DNA of 64,000 bases from Bin80 sp965203305 (GTDB lineage: Bacteria > Bacteroidota > Rhodothermia > Rhodothermales > Bin80). The DNA lies in NCBI GenBank assembly GCA_965203305.1, contig OZ241874.1, forward strand, positions 3,596,001-3,660,000, in the 5' to 3' direction. The position numbers were made by a program, and so were the translations under genes. Below are positions 1 to 8,579 of the stretch, piece after piece (positions within the stretch are counted from its first letter, which is position 1; every line of letters starts with the position of its first letter). The notes under the pieces are model-generated. The model was not told the DNA's origin, made no database searches, and worked only from the letters and a program-made list of their open reading frames with translations.

Positions 1-76
1 CTTCCACAGACCACTCTACAAGGACACCCTCCTCCATGGTGTCCGTCATTTTCGGCATTTCTATTGCAATCGGCAT
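1..76 (-). CDS. pdhC: Pyruvate dehydrogenase E2 (dihydrolipoamide acetyltransferase), N-terminal fragment
   Basis: Only the first 25 codons lie in the window; the gene runs off the left edge. The minus strand from the ATG at 76 reads MPIAIEMPKMTDTMEEG, the typical opening of the lipoyl domain of a 2-oxo acid dehydrogenase E2. It begins 28 bp after the E1 beta stop on the same strand, so the operon order is E1alpha-E1beta-E2. E2 carries the acetyl group on lipoyl-lysine and passes it to CoA. The lipoyl-lysine itself lies outside the window. The identification rests on a short N-terminus plus operon context. Confidence 0.85.
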   Translation of the reverse strand, partial: MPIAIEMPKMTDTMEEGVLVEWSVE

Positions 77-103
77 GGGTCACAATCTGGATAGCGGGAA
101 AAT

Positions 104-1087
104 TCAGTCGAGATACATAACCTCGCGGCAGGCCCGATACACATCCTCTGCACTCGGCATGTAGTATTCAATCAGGTTTTTTGCATAGGGAGCAGGCGTG
201 TCCTTGGCAGTAACACGGTGTACGGGTGCATCCAGGTCATCAAAGGCCCGTGCCTGAATCTGGAACGCAATCTCCGAGGCAACACTGGCAAATGGATTGC
301 TCTCATCCACAACCACGCAACGGTTGGTTTTCCTGACCGATGCAATCACGGCATCCCAGTCCAGTGGACGAATGGTGCGGGGATCAATGACCTCTGCGGC
401 ATATCCGTCTGCTTCCAGCATTTCGGCAGCCTCCATGGCCCGCCAGTAACTCTTGTTGTGTCCGATAATCGTCACCGCATCTCCTTCCCGGGCAATCCGT
501 GCTCGTCCAATCGGGATAATATAATCCTCGGCATCAGAAACCTCCCCGCGCATTCCATACATGAATTCACTCTCCAGAAACACCACCGGATCATTGTCCC
601 GGATCGCGGACTTGAGCAGCCCCTTCGCATCATCAGGATTTGAGATGGAAATCACCTTCAGTCCGGGAAAACAGCTGTAAAGAGCTTCCACGGATGTGTT
701 GTGGGTTGCGGCCAGCTGTCCTGCAGCCCCGTTCGGGCCGCGAAAAACAATCGGGAACGAAAACTGCCCGCCGGACATGTAGCGGATCTTGGCAGCGTTG
801 TTGATAATCTGGTCAATGGCCACGAACGCAAAATTCCATGTCATAAACTCAATAATTGGCCGGAGTCCGTTCATGGCCGCACCAAGTCCCAGCCCCGCAA
901 AACCGTTCTCGCTGATTGGCGTGTCAATCACGCGCCGATCCCCGTAGCGATCACGCATGCCCTCGCTGACCTTGTAGGCACCATTATACTCGGCGACCTC
1001 TTCCCCCATGAGGAAGATGTCTTCATCCCGGTCCATCTCTTCAACCATCGCAGCACGTATGGCCTCTCGAAGCTGCAGTTCTGCCAT
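104..1087 (-). CDS. pdhB: Pyruvate dehydrogenase E1 component, beta subunit
   Basis: 327 aa, the usual length of a separate E1 beta chain. Visible landmarks are GEEVAEYNGAYKVS (about 28-41), DTPISENGFAGLGLGAAM (55-72, including the Glu that activates the thiamin diphosphate ring) and the pyrimidine-domain stretch around 80-100. The second half contains the transketolase C-terminal domain (PRTIRPLDWDAV). With E1 alpha it forms the heterotetramer that decarboxylates pyruvate and acetylates lipoyl-E2. It starts 7 bp after the E1 alpha stop, so the two are almost certainly cotranscribed. Branched-chain 2-oxo acid dehydrogenase is the main alternative, but the E1 alpha sequence favours pyruvate. 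Confidence 0.95.
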   Translation of the reverse strand: MAELQLREAIRAAMVEEMDRDEDIFLMGEEVAEYNGAYKVSEGMRDRYGDRRVIDTPISENGFAGLGLGAAMNGLRPIIEFMTWNFAFVAIDQIINNAAKIRYMSGGQFSFPIVFRGPNGAAGQLAATHNTSVEALYSCFPGLKVISISNPDDAKGLLKSAIRDNDPVVFLESEFMYGMRGEVSDAEDYIIPIGRARIAREGDAVTIIGHNKSYWRAMEAAEMLEADGYAAEVIDPRTIRPLDWDAVIASVRKTNRCVVVDESNPFASVASEIAFQIQARAFDDLDAPVHRVTAKDTPAPYAKNLIEYYMPSAEDVYRACREVMYLD

Positions 1088-1094
1088 TTTTTTT

Positions 1095-2201
1095 CTAATG
1101 CGTCAGGAAAGGATAATCTTTCTGTGTATATACATCTTCATAAATTGCCTCCAGGGGAGGGTACGGGCTTTCATCCGCAAATGTAACGGACGCAGCCACT
1201 TCCGCTTTCACCTCCGCATCCAGAGCGTCCATCTCTTCATTCTTCATCAGACTGTTCTCAATCACATAACTCTTCAGACGAAGGATGGGATCTTCGTTCT
1301 TTTTTGCTTCCAGTTCTTCTTTGGTCCGATACTTCCCGGGATCACTCATGGAGTGTCCTCTATAGCGATAGGTCCGGATTTCCACCAGGGAGGACTGTCC
1401 CTGTCGGGCAAGATCTGCGTGGTCTCGCATGGCCTGACAGACACTAAAGACATCCATCCCGTCTACCAGCGATCCCGGCATTGCATAGGAAACCCCCTGC
1501 TTGAACAGGTCTGTCTCGGCCGCGGCCCGATCCACTGCCGTTCCCATTGCATACTGATTGTTCTCAATCACGTAGATGACGGGCAGCTTGTAGAGAGATG
1601 CCAGATTCAGTGCCTCATGAAACGCACCCTGCCAGACGGCTCCATCCCCCAGATAACATACACAGACTCCTCCATCACCCTTGTACTGATGTGCAAACGC
1701 AATGCCTGCCGCCAGCGGGATATGTGCTCCGACAATCCCGTGCCCCCCGAACATTCTTTTCTCCTTGCTGAAAAAGTGCATGGAACCACCCTTGCCCCTG
1801 GAGCATCCGTCTACCCGTCCGAACAGTTCGGCCATACATTCGTTGGAAGACATACCCAATGCCAGAGCAACGCCATGGTCACGATATGCCGTAATGACGG
1901 AGTCCAGCCCAGGCTTCAGAGCATAGACAGAACCCGTAGAGATGGCTTCCTGACCAATGTACAAGTGTAAAAATCCGCCAATCTTTTGCCTGCCATACAT
2001 TTGTGCCGACCGCTCCTCAAAGCGACGCTGCAGGAGCATGCTCCGATAGATGTCCTTCACATCTTCCACGCTCAATCCAAGATCTGAATGCGTAAACCTG
2101 TCTCCTGGATAACTCCGGAAGCTCAGGCTGGCCCCCATGGTGTCATAGCTGGTTTTCGGCTGCCCGTTCCTGGATACTGCGCGTTTCGTTTTCACTGCCA
2201 T
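1095..2201 (-). CDS. pdhA: Pyruvate dehydrogenase E1 component, alpha subunit
   Basis: 368 aa. The thiamin diphosphate/Mg binding motif is complete: GDGA at about 185-188 and ENNQ around 213-216. The phosphorylation-loop sequence YRYRGHSMSDPGKYRT is typical of pyruvate-type E1 alpha, as is RGKGGSMHFFS near 136-145. It is the first gene of the minus-strand pdhA-pdhB-pdhC operon. The divergent glycosyltransferase begins about 110 bp away, so the promoter should lie in 2202-2311. The N-terminal 45 residues are basic and polar, a short extension also seen in other bacterial E1 alpha proteins. Confidence 0.95.
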   Translation of the reverse strand: MAVKTKRAVSRNGQPKTSYDTMGASLSFRSYPGDRFTHSDLGLSVEDVKDIYRSMLLQRRFEERSAQMYGRQKIGGFLHLYIGQEAISTGSVYALKPGLDSVITAYRDHGVALALGMSSNECMAELFGRVDGCSRGKGGSMHFFSKEKRMFGGHGIVGAHIPLAAGIAFAHQYKGDGGVCVCYLGDGAVWQGAFHEALNLASLYKLPVIYVIENNQYAMGTAVDRAAAETDLFKQGVSYAMPGSLVDGMDVFSVCQAMRDHADLARQGQSSLVEIRTYRYRGHSMSDPGKYRTKEELEAKKNEDPILRLKSYVIENSLMKNEEMDALDAEVKAEVAASVTFADESPYPPLEAIYEDVYTQKDYPFLTH

Positions 2202-2311
2202 ATTCCCAGCGTAAAGCGACTGTTCATGTGTTTGCTGTCAAGTACAGCCCGTGTGTACTGTCACAGGCCGTTTCTGATCCCGGAAGCCCGAATGGTTGCA
2301 AATCAAGACCG

Positions 2312-3037
2312 ATGAATCGCGCCATTGCCATCATCCCAACCTATAACGAAGCGGAAAATATTGCCCTTGCACTGCACCGGGTGATGGAGCAGCCAATGGA
2401 ACTGGATGTGCTGGTTGTAGACGACGGATCGCCAGACGGTACGGCGGATCTTGTCCGTAATACCCGGTCAGCTTATCCAGGACGGATTGAGCTTCTGGAA
2501 CGCTCGGGAAAACTGGGGCTGGGGACAGCCTACCTCAACGGATTTGCTTACGCGCTCAGGCGAGGGTATCCGGTGATCTGCAGCATGGATGCGGACCTTT
2601 CTCACAATCCAGATGACCTGCCAGCTCTGATTGAGGCAGTGCAGGCGGACCAGTGCGACCTTGCCATTGGCTCCAGATATGTAGACGGGGTCCGCGTTGT
2701 AGACTGGCCCCTCAGTCGGCTGCTGCTCAGCTATGGTGCCGGGATGTACACACGATTCGTTACAAGACTTCCTGCTCGCGACGTAACAGCCGGATTTTTG
2801 GCCTACCATCGCCGTGTCCTGGAATCTGTGAACCTGTCAGCAGTCCGCAGTAACGGATATTCTTTCCTCATCGAAATGAAATATCGCACATGGAAAAGGG
2901 GATTTCGCCTGCTTGAAATCCCGATTACCTTCACCGAACGGACAGAAGGGCAAAGCAAAATGAGCCGGGCCATTATTCGCGAAGCTGCATTCAAAGTCTG
3001 GGAACTGCGTATACGTTCTCTTTTTGGAAAACTCTGA
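2312..3037 (+). CDS. Polyprenol monophosphomannose synthase-like glycosyltransferase (GT2, DPM1 type)
   Basis: 241 aa from ATG 2312, which gives the canonical start MNRAIAIIPTYNEAENI; the open frame extends upstream to 2228 but that part is not family-like. The GT2 nucleotide-binding motif VVDDGSPDGT (about 35-44) and the metal-binding DADLSHNPDD (about 93-102) are present, followed by DLAIGSRYVDG and the DPM1-family DVTAGFLAY and EGQSKMS. No C-terminal membrane segments are seen, so it resembles the soluble single-domain DPM1 form. It probably transfers a sugar, usually mannose from GDP-mannose, to a polyprenyl phosphate at the cytoplasmic face of the membrane. The exact sugar is inferred. 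Confidence 0.88.
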   Translation: MNRAIAIIPTYNEAENIALALHRVMEQPMELDVLVVDDGSPDGTADLVRNTRSAYPGRIELLERSGKLGLGTAYLNGFAYALRRGYPVICSMDADLSHNPDDLPALIEAVQADQCDLAIGSRYVDGVRVVDWPLSRLLLSYGAGMYTRFVTRLPARDVTAGFLAYHRRVLESVNLSAVRSNGYSFLIEMKYRTWKRGFRLLEIPITFTERTEGQSKMSRAIIREAAFKVWELRIRSLFGKL

Positions 3038-3082
3038 CACCGAACGGAATTTTCACCGTGATCTTCTTACAAAACTGAGATT

Positions 3083-4342
3083 ATGCCTTATACACATCTG
3101 ACCCCGCCTGCATCAGGCGAGCCAGTTCAATTTTCTGAAAAAATACTGCAGGTCCCTGACCATCCCGTCATTCCTTTCATTGAGGGAGATGGCATCGGAC
3201 CGGATATCTGGGCTGTAGCCAGTCATGTTCTGGACCGTGCTGTTTTGCACGCATACGGGACAGAACGCAAGATCCACTGGTTTGAGATTTATGCTGGCGA
3301 CAAGGCACAGCGCACATACAGCGAGTGGTTGCCAGAAGACACCCTGCAGGCCATTCGGGATTATCGGGTTGCCATCAAAGGCCCCCTGACCACTCCCGTC
3401 GGCGGCGGGATCCGGAGCCTGAATGTCACACTCCGGCAAAAGCTTGACCTCTACGCCTGTGTCCGCCCTACCCGCTACTTTTCTGGAGTCCCTTCCCCTG
3501 TCCAGAGCCCCGAGCTTGTGGACATGATCATCTTCCGCGAAAATGCCGAAGATATCTATGCCGGGATTGAGTTTGAAAACGGGACGAAAGAGAATGAGCA
3601 GTTTCTGGATCTGCTCAGGGAGGCATTCCCGGAGTCTTTCGCAAAGATCCGTTTTCCCGAGAGCAGCGGGATCGGGATCAAGCCTGTTTCGGAAGAGGGA
3701 ACAGAGCGTATTGTCCGTGCTGCCATTACATACGCGATTGCCGAACGCAAGCCCAGTGTCACGCTCGTCCACAAGGGCAATATCATGAAGTATACCGAGG
3801 GGGCATTCCGGGACTGGGGATACAAGATTGCTGCCGACCAGTTTGGCGCAGAGCCGCTGGATGGCGGGCCCTGGCATGTAGTGCGCCAGAACGGACATGA
3901 AGTACTCATCAAGGATGTCATTGCGGATGCATTCCTGCAGCAGATCCTGACCCGGCCAAGTGAGTACAGCGTGATCGCAACAATGAACCTGAACGGAGAC
4001 TATATCTCCGATGCCCTGGCGGCCCAGGTTGGGGGAATCGGGATTGCTCCCGGGGCAAACATCAATTACGATACCGGACTGGCCCTGTTTGAAGCCACGC
4101 ACGGCACAGCTCCCAAATACGCCGGACTTGACAAGGTCAATCCAAGCTCTGTCCTGCTCTCCGGCGAAATGATGCTCCGGCACCTGGGATGGACCGAAGC
4201 CGCGGATGCTGTGATCCGTGCGGTGGAAACGACCATCAAACAGAAACGGGTTACCTATGACTTTCACCGCCTGATGGACAGGGCAACCCTGCTGAGATGC
4301 AGCGAGTTCGGACAGGCACTGGTGGAGAACCTGAAGGCATGA
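3083..4342 (+). CDS. icd: Isocitrate dehydrogenase (NADP-dependent type)
   Basis: 419 aa, matching prokaryotic dimeric NADP-IDH. Substrate-binding stretches are evident: GDGIGPDIW near the N-terminus, KGPLTTPVGGGIRSLNVTLR with the isocitrate-binding Ser/Asn/Arg cluster, and FRENAEDIYAG. LVHKGNIMKYTEGAFRDWG and the cofactor-site stretch EATHGTAPKYAG follow. It converts isocitrate to 2-oxoglutarate and CO2 in the TCA cycle, which fits its position beside the pyruvate dehydrogenase operon. It starts 45 bp after the glycosyltransferase and is followed within 5 bp by a hairpin terminator, so it probably ends that transcription unit. Confidence 0.95.
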   Translation: MPYTHLTPPASGEPVQFSEKILQVPDHPVIPFIEGDGIGPDIWAVASHVLDRAVLHAYGTERKIHWFEIYAGDKAQRTYSEWLPEDTLQAIRDYRVAIKGPLTTPVGGGIRSLNVTLRQKLDLYACVRPTRYFSGVPSPVQSPELVDMIIFRENAEDIYAGIEFENGTKENEQFLDLLREAFPESFAKIRFPESSGIGIKPVSEEGTERIVRAAITYAIAERKPSVTLVHKGNIMKYTEGAFRDWGYKIAADQFGAEPLDGGPWHVVRQNGHEVLIKDVIADAFLQQILTRPSEYSVIATMNLNGDYISDALAAQVGGIGIAPGANINYDTGLALFEATHGTAPKYAGLDKVNPSSVLLSGEMMLRHLGWTEAADAVIRAVETTIKQKRVTYDFHRLMDRATLLRCSEFGQALVENLKA

Positions 4343-4346
4343 TGCC

Positions 4347-4374
4347 GGCATGGAGGGGCAAGTCCATGCCTTTA
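4347..4374 (+). terminator. Rho-independent terminator after icd
   Basis: A perfect 8-bp stem, GGCATGGA (4347-4354) with TCCATGCC (4363-4370), encloses an 8-nt loop and is followed directly by TTTATA. It starts 5 bp after the icd stop codon. No other gene lies before the ABC operon at 4469. Confidence 0.75.
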
Positions 4375-4468
4375 TACCAAATGCAGCGGTTTGATCGTTT
4401 TCTCCCCTGTTTTCTGGCACAAGAACTTTGCCACGGCGTTAGAGGCGGGCTAAATTACATTTTGCATT

Positions 4469-5416
4469 ATGATTGAGGTTCAAAATCTCAGCAAGTCGTA
4501 TGGCCCTGTGCAGGCTGTACGCTCTATTTCCTTTCAGGTCAGTCAGGGAGAGGTTGTGGGGTTCCTGGGCCCGAACGGGGCAGGAAAGTCCACAACCATG
4601 AAACTCATGACCGGCTATCTGCCTCCGAACGGGGGGACGGTTCTGGTGGATGGTCTGGACATCCGCGAGGATGCGCTCCCTGTCCGTCAGCGAATCGGCT
4701 ATCTGCCGGAAAGCACGCCGCTGTATCCAGACATGGTCACCTACGACTATCTGGAGTTTGTTGCCTCCATGCGGGGCATTCCTGCGGGAGATCGTGCCGG
4801 GCGGATCCGGGCAATGACGAATGCCTGCGGCCTTCACGATGTACTTTCAAAGCGCATAGACGCTCTGTCCAAGGGGTACCGGCAGCGAGTTGGACTTGCA
4901 CAGGCCATGATTCATGATCCCCCAATTCTGATTCTGGATGAACCGACAAGCGGACTGGATCCAAACCAGATTGTGGAGATCCGCGATCTTATTCGGAAGA
5001 TTGGAAGAGAGCGTACGGTAGTGCTGTCCACACATATTCTGTCGGAAGTGCAGGCCTCCTGTGACCGCGTGATCATCATTGATCAGGGAGACCTGGTTGC
5101 GGATGGCACTCCCGAAGAGCTTCGCTCAAGTCTTTCCGGCGGGGAGCAGGTTTTGATCACCCTTCTGGACAGCGAGGAGGATGTGGCAAACATTCTTGGT
5201 TCATGGGAGCTGGCCGAGGTTACCGAACACGGCACGGACGACAATGGAGAGACATGCTTCATGCTCAGCTCTGCGAATGATATTCGTGCGGACCTGTTTC
5301 GGCTGGCTGTCCAGCATAACTGGACACTCACGGGACTGCATCGCAAGAGCAAAAATCTGGAAGATGTGTTCCGGCAGCTGACCAGTTCCACCGACGACTC
5401 CCAGACAAGACAATAA
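4469..5416 (+). CDS. ABC transporter ATP-binding protein, GldA-like
   Basis: 315 aa. Walker A GPNGAGKST (about 34-42), signature-type LSKGYRQRVGLAQA, Walker B ILILDEPTSGLDP and the H-loop STHIL are all intact, so it should hydrolyse ATP. A C-terminal domain of about 100 residues follows the ATPase core, as in the CcmA/GldA subgroup. It opens a tightly spaced four-gene operon (gaps of 11-13 bp) with a permease, a GldG-like protein and a DUF4340 protein. In Bacteroidota GldA with GldF/GldG is linked to gliding motility, but such ABC-2 sets also occur in non-gliding species, so a motility role is only possible. Confidence 0.88.
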   Translation: MIEVQNLSKSYGPVQAVRSISFQVSQGEVVGFLGPNGAGKSTTMKLMTGYLPPNGGTVLVDGLDIREDALPVRQRIGYLPESTPLYPDMVTYDYLEFVASMRGIPAGDRAGRIRAMTNACGLHDVLSKRIDALSKGYRQRVGLAQAMIHDPPILILDEPTSGLDPNQIVEIRDLIRKIGRERTVVLSTHILSEVQASCDRVIIIDQGDLVADGTPEELRSSLSGGEQVLITLLDSEEDVANILGSWELAEVTEHGTDDNGETCFMLSSANDIRADLFRLAVQHNWTLTGLHRKSKNLEDVFRQLTSSTDDSQTRQ

Positions 5417-5429
5417 CAGATTCAGAATT

Positions 5430-6137
5430 ATGCATCAAACATGGACTCTTACCAAGCGTGAACTGAGAGCCTACTTTGACGGTCCGGCGGCGTATGTGGT
5501 CTTGTGCGTGTTCCTGGCTATCACCGGATGGTTTTTCAGTAATGCTCTGTTTTTGCAGAACGTTGCCTCTCTTCGTTCTGTATTTTCGATTGCTCCTTTT
5601 ATCTTCCTGTTCTTTATGCCGGCACTGACCATGGCTTCCTTTGCCGAAGAACGCCGGGCAGGAACACTGGAACTGCTCCTGACCCTCCCTGTGCGTGACT
5701 GGCAGGTCATTCTGGGGAAACTCCTGTCTGTAGCACTTCTTTTGCTGCTGGCGATTGCCATCACATTCGTGTATGCCATCACGCTGGCATTTCTGGGAGA
5801 TTTGGATCTGGGCGGAACCATCGGGGGGTATCTGGGACTTTTCCTCCTGGGCATCACCTACGGAGCCATTGGAATCTGGGCCAGCAGTCTGACCCGCAAC
5901 CAGATTGTTGCCTTCATTCTCGGCTTTGCCATCATATTCCTCCTGTACCTGCTGGACAAGATCACGGAGTTCATGCCTGGACAGCTTGGAGCGATCCTGC
6001 AGTATCTGGGGGCGGACTATCATTTCCAGAATCTTTTGCGCGGGGTGATTGATACCCGTGACATCCTGTATTACCTGTCGGTAACGGGATTTGCGTTTTT
6101 GCTGACCACCTATAGCCTGTCCAAGCGACCGGAATAG
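5430..6137 (+). CDS. ABC-2 type permease, GldF-like
   Basis: 235 aa, strongly hydrophobic with about six membrane segments. The arrangement is the ABC-2 membrane type: an N-terminal segment near 20-40, the cytoplasmic EERRAGTLELLLTLPV stretch that couples to the ATPase (about 73-88), then four to five further helices. It starts 13 bp after the GldA-like gene and 11 bp before the GldG-like gene, so it is the membrane partner of that ATPase. The EERRxGTLE motif is diagnostic of GldF and related permeases. The transported substrate is unknown. Confidence 0.87.
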   Translation: MHQTWTLTKRELRAYFDGPAAYVVLCVFLAITGWFFSNALFLQNVASLRSVFSIAPFIFLFFMPALTMASFAEERRAGTLELLLTLPVRDWQVILGKLLSVALLLLLAIAITFVYAITLAFLGDLDLGGTIGGYLGLFLLGITYGAIGIWASSLTRNQIVAFILGFAIIFLLYLLDKITEFMPGQLGAILQYLGADYHFQNLLRGVIDTRDILYYLSVTGFAFLLTTYSLSKRPE

Positions 6138-6148
6138 ACTGACACGCC

Positions 6149-7663
6149 ATGAAACGAGATTTTTCTACCCAAACCACCCTGCTCCTCGCCGCTGCCATTC
6201 TGGTCGTGGTGAATCTGATCGGACTGAATATCTTCGGGCGACTGGATCTGACTGATGATCGCGTGTATTCCCTTTCGCATGCGTCCAAAGATCTTGTCCG
6301 GGAACTGGAAGATCCGATCACGATCACGGCATTCTTTACAGCGGATCTCCCGGCACGGTTTGCCACAAACCGGCGATTCCTGAGGGACAAGCTGAATGAC
6401 TACCGTGCGTATGGCGGGCAAAACATTGAGTACCAGTTCATTGACCCGGGCGAGGATGAGGAGCTTCGCGGAGAGGCAGGCCGACTGGGAATCCCTCCGA
6501 TTCAGATTCAGGTCATTGAGAGCGACAATGTGCAACTGAAGAATGCCTACATGGGCGTGGCACTGGAGTATGAGAATAATCGGGAAACGATTCCGGTAAT
6601 CCAGGATCTGTCCAGACTTGAATATGATCTGACCAGTGCAATCCGGCGGTTGACTCGTACCGAAAAGCCGGTGGCAGCCTTCTGGTCCGGCCATGGAGAG
6701 CCCAACCCGATGCAGAGCATGCAGGCATTGCAACGGGGACTCTCCGCAAATTATGAGGTCCGCACCGTGACCGAAGCAGATTTGCAAGGGGACGATTCGC
6801 CGGATGTTCTGCTTGTGATTGCCCCGACAGACACGATTCCCGAAGCGCATCTCCAGGCACTGGACGAGTACATTATGAACGGTGGACGAGTCGGGTTTTT
6901 GCTGAACCGTGTCGCTGCCGATCTGCAAACCGCACAGGCTGCAGAGCTGAACATCGGACTGGAATCCATGCTTGCCAACTACGGGATTGTACTTTCTCCC
7001 AACCTGATTATGGACGAGCAGAGCTCCTTCGTCACGATGCAGCGGCAGCAGGGGTTTTTCACGATCAACCAGCAGATAGACTATCCTCTCTTTCCGGTTG
7101 CCTCGCAATTCAACATGGACAATCAGATGGTCAATCGGCTTCAGAGACTTGCGTTTTACTTTGTGAGCTCCATAGATACGAGTGCAGTGCTGCCAAGCGA
7201 TGTGACACGGGAGCCCCTGATCTACTCGTCTTCAAAGAGTGGCCTGCAGCAAGGATTTTTTACTTTGCAACCGATGGAGGCCTCAGCAACACTGTCTGGA
7301 GGGCCATTTCTATTGGGCGCAGCCTTTACGGGTGCATTCCCAAGTGCATATACGCCCGGACGAACGGGGGTGCCAACTCGCCTGGTGATTGTCGGTGATG
7401 GAGACTTCCTCAACGAATCCATTATCCCGGCAACAGAAGAGAGCGTACAGTTCGGGCTCAACCTGGCAGACTGGCTTGTTCAGGACGAGGCACTCCTGAG
7501 CATTCGCTCGAAATCCATTGAGCCGCGTACGCTTCGGGATGTCTCGGAAGGAATGCGACCTGTGATCAAGTACTCCACGATGCTTGGGCCACTCCTGATT
7601 GTGGTTCTTTTTGGACTTGCACGCTGGAGAAGGCGGCGAGCGCGACAAATTGTAGTTCTGTAA
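6149..7663 (+). CDS. GldG-like ABC-associated extracytoplasmic protein
   Basis: 504 aa with an N-terminal membrane anchor (about 9-30), a long soluble region, and a C-terminal hydrophobic segment ending in WRRRRARQIVVL (about 475-500). It fits the GldG/ABC-type uncharacterised auxiliary family: DDRVYSLSHASKDLVRELEDPITITAFF is the classic opening of that family, and VAAFWSGHGEP leads the central domain. Both anchors suggest a large periplasmic domain with short cytoplasmic ends. It is the third gene of the operon and probably assembles with the permease. Its molecular role is not established. Confidence 0.85.
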   Translation: MKRDFSTQTTLLLAAAILVVVNLIGLNIFGRLDLTDDRVYSLSHASKDLVRELEDPITITAFFTADLPARFATNRRFLRDKLNDYRAYGGQNIEYQFIDPGEDEELRGEAGRLGIPPIQIQVIESDNVQLKNAYMGVALEYENNRETIPVIQDLSRLEYDLTSAIRRLTRTEKPVAAFWSGHGEPNPMQSMQALQRGLSANYEVRTVTEADLQGDDSPDVLLVIAPTDTIPEAHLQALDEYIMNGGRVGFLLNRVAADLQTAQAAELNIGLESMLANYGIVLSPNLIMDEQSSFVTMQRQQGFFTINQQIDYPLFPVASQFNMDNQMVNRLQRLAFYFVSSIDTSAVLPSDVTREPLIYSSSKSGLQQGFFTLQPMEASATLSGGPFLLGAAFTGAFPSAYTPGRTGVPTRLVIVGDGDFLNESIIPATEESVQFGLNLADWLVQDEALLSIRSKSIEPRTLRDVSEGMRPVIKYSTMLGPLLIVVLFGLARWRRRRARQIVVL

Positions 7664-7674
7664 TCACCTGACTC

Positions 7675-8565
7675 ATGCGACAAAAGCGAACTTTCGTGCT
7701 TGGTGGCACACTGGCTGTGCTCCTGCTCATTGCCTGGCTGGCGAATGTGTTTGACCGGAACCCAGGCAATATTCGCGTACCGGAGCTGGATCTTCCGACG
7801 GATGAGATTACGCAGATGTCCGTTGCGCTTCCAGAGGACACACTGAAACTGGAAAAACAGGGCATGCAGTGGTTTATCCGCGAACCTGTGGACATGCTGG
7901 CCGACTCCGCAGTGGTTGAGCGAATCCTGGACCAACTGGGAAACCTGTCCCTGAGCAATCGTGCTACTGCCAATACGGACCGATACGGGATTTACGGAAT
8001 TGACTCTACCGCCTCCACCATCACACTGGCCTGGCCGGACGGATCCGAAGAGATTGTGATTTCGAGGCAGGGGCGTGACTATGCTTCCATATATGTTCGT
8101 ATTGGAGAGGATCCCAATATTTATTCCACGGACAGGCGGGTTACCGTAAACCAGGACCTGGAACGATGGCGCAATCGAATGGTGGTACGTACCAGTCCAA
8201 GTGCCATCATCTCTGCCCGCGTAGTGCGTCAGGGTGCGTCTTATGAGGTTTCGCTGGATGGCAGTACCTGGATGGTGGACGGGCAGCCAGGAGACAGTTT
8301 GCAGATCACCAGCTGGCTCCGGCGATTTGCTCCGCTGAATGCAGACGGGTTCTTTGATGACCTTCCCGTGCAGATCCTGGCAGATGCCAGCTATCGTGTT
8401 GATCTCTCCACCAGCATGAATACAACGGTATCCATCCAGGCAATGCCGGCGGAATCCGGGGTTGCACTCGCTCCAAGTGGCAGCAGGTTTACCTATCGGG
8501 TCTTTGAGAGCCGACTGGATCAGTTATTTCCAGATCCGGAATCCCTGCTTGCCGAAAGCGAATAG
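7675..8565 (+). CDS. DUF4340 domain protein of the Gld-like ABC operon
   Basis: 296 aa with one N-terminal transmembrane segment (about 8-24) and an otherwise soluble, beta-rich body. The pattern LELDLPTDEITQMSVALPEDTLKLEKQGMQW and the repeated short beta blocks match DUF4340 proteins that commonly follow GldG-like genes. It begins 12 bp after the GldG-like stop and ends 14 bp before htpG. It is probably anchored in the inner membrane with the body outside. Its function is unknown; conserved neighbourhood is the main clue. Confidence 0.75.
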   Translation: MRQKRTFVLGGTLAVLLLIAWLANVFDRNPGNIRVPELDLPTDEITQMSVALPEDTLKLEKQGMQWFIREPVDMLADSAVVERILDQLGNLSLSNRATANTDRYGIYGIDSTASTITLAWPDGSEEIVISRQGRDYASIYVRIGEDPNIYSTDRRVTVNQDLERWRNRMVVRTSPSAIISARVVRQGASYEVSLDGSTWMVDGQPGDSLQITSWLRRFAPLNADGFFDDLPVQILADASYRVDLSTSMNTTVSIQAMPAESGVALAPSGSRFTYRVFESRLDQLFPDPESLLAESE

Positions 8566-8579
8566 TCTGAATCCATTCC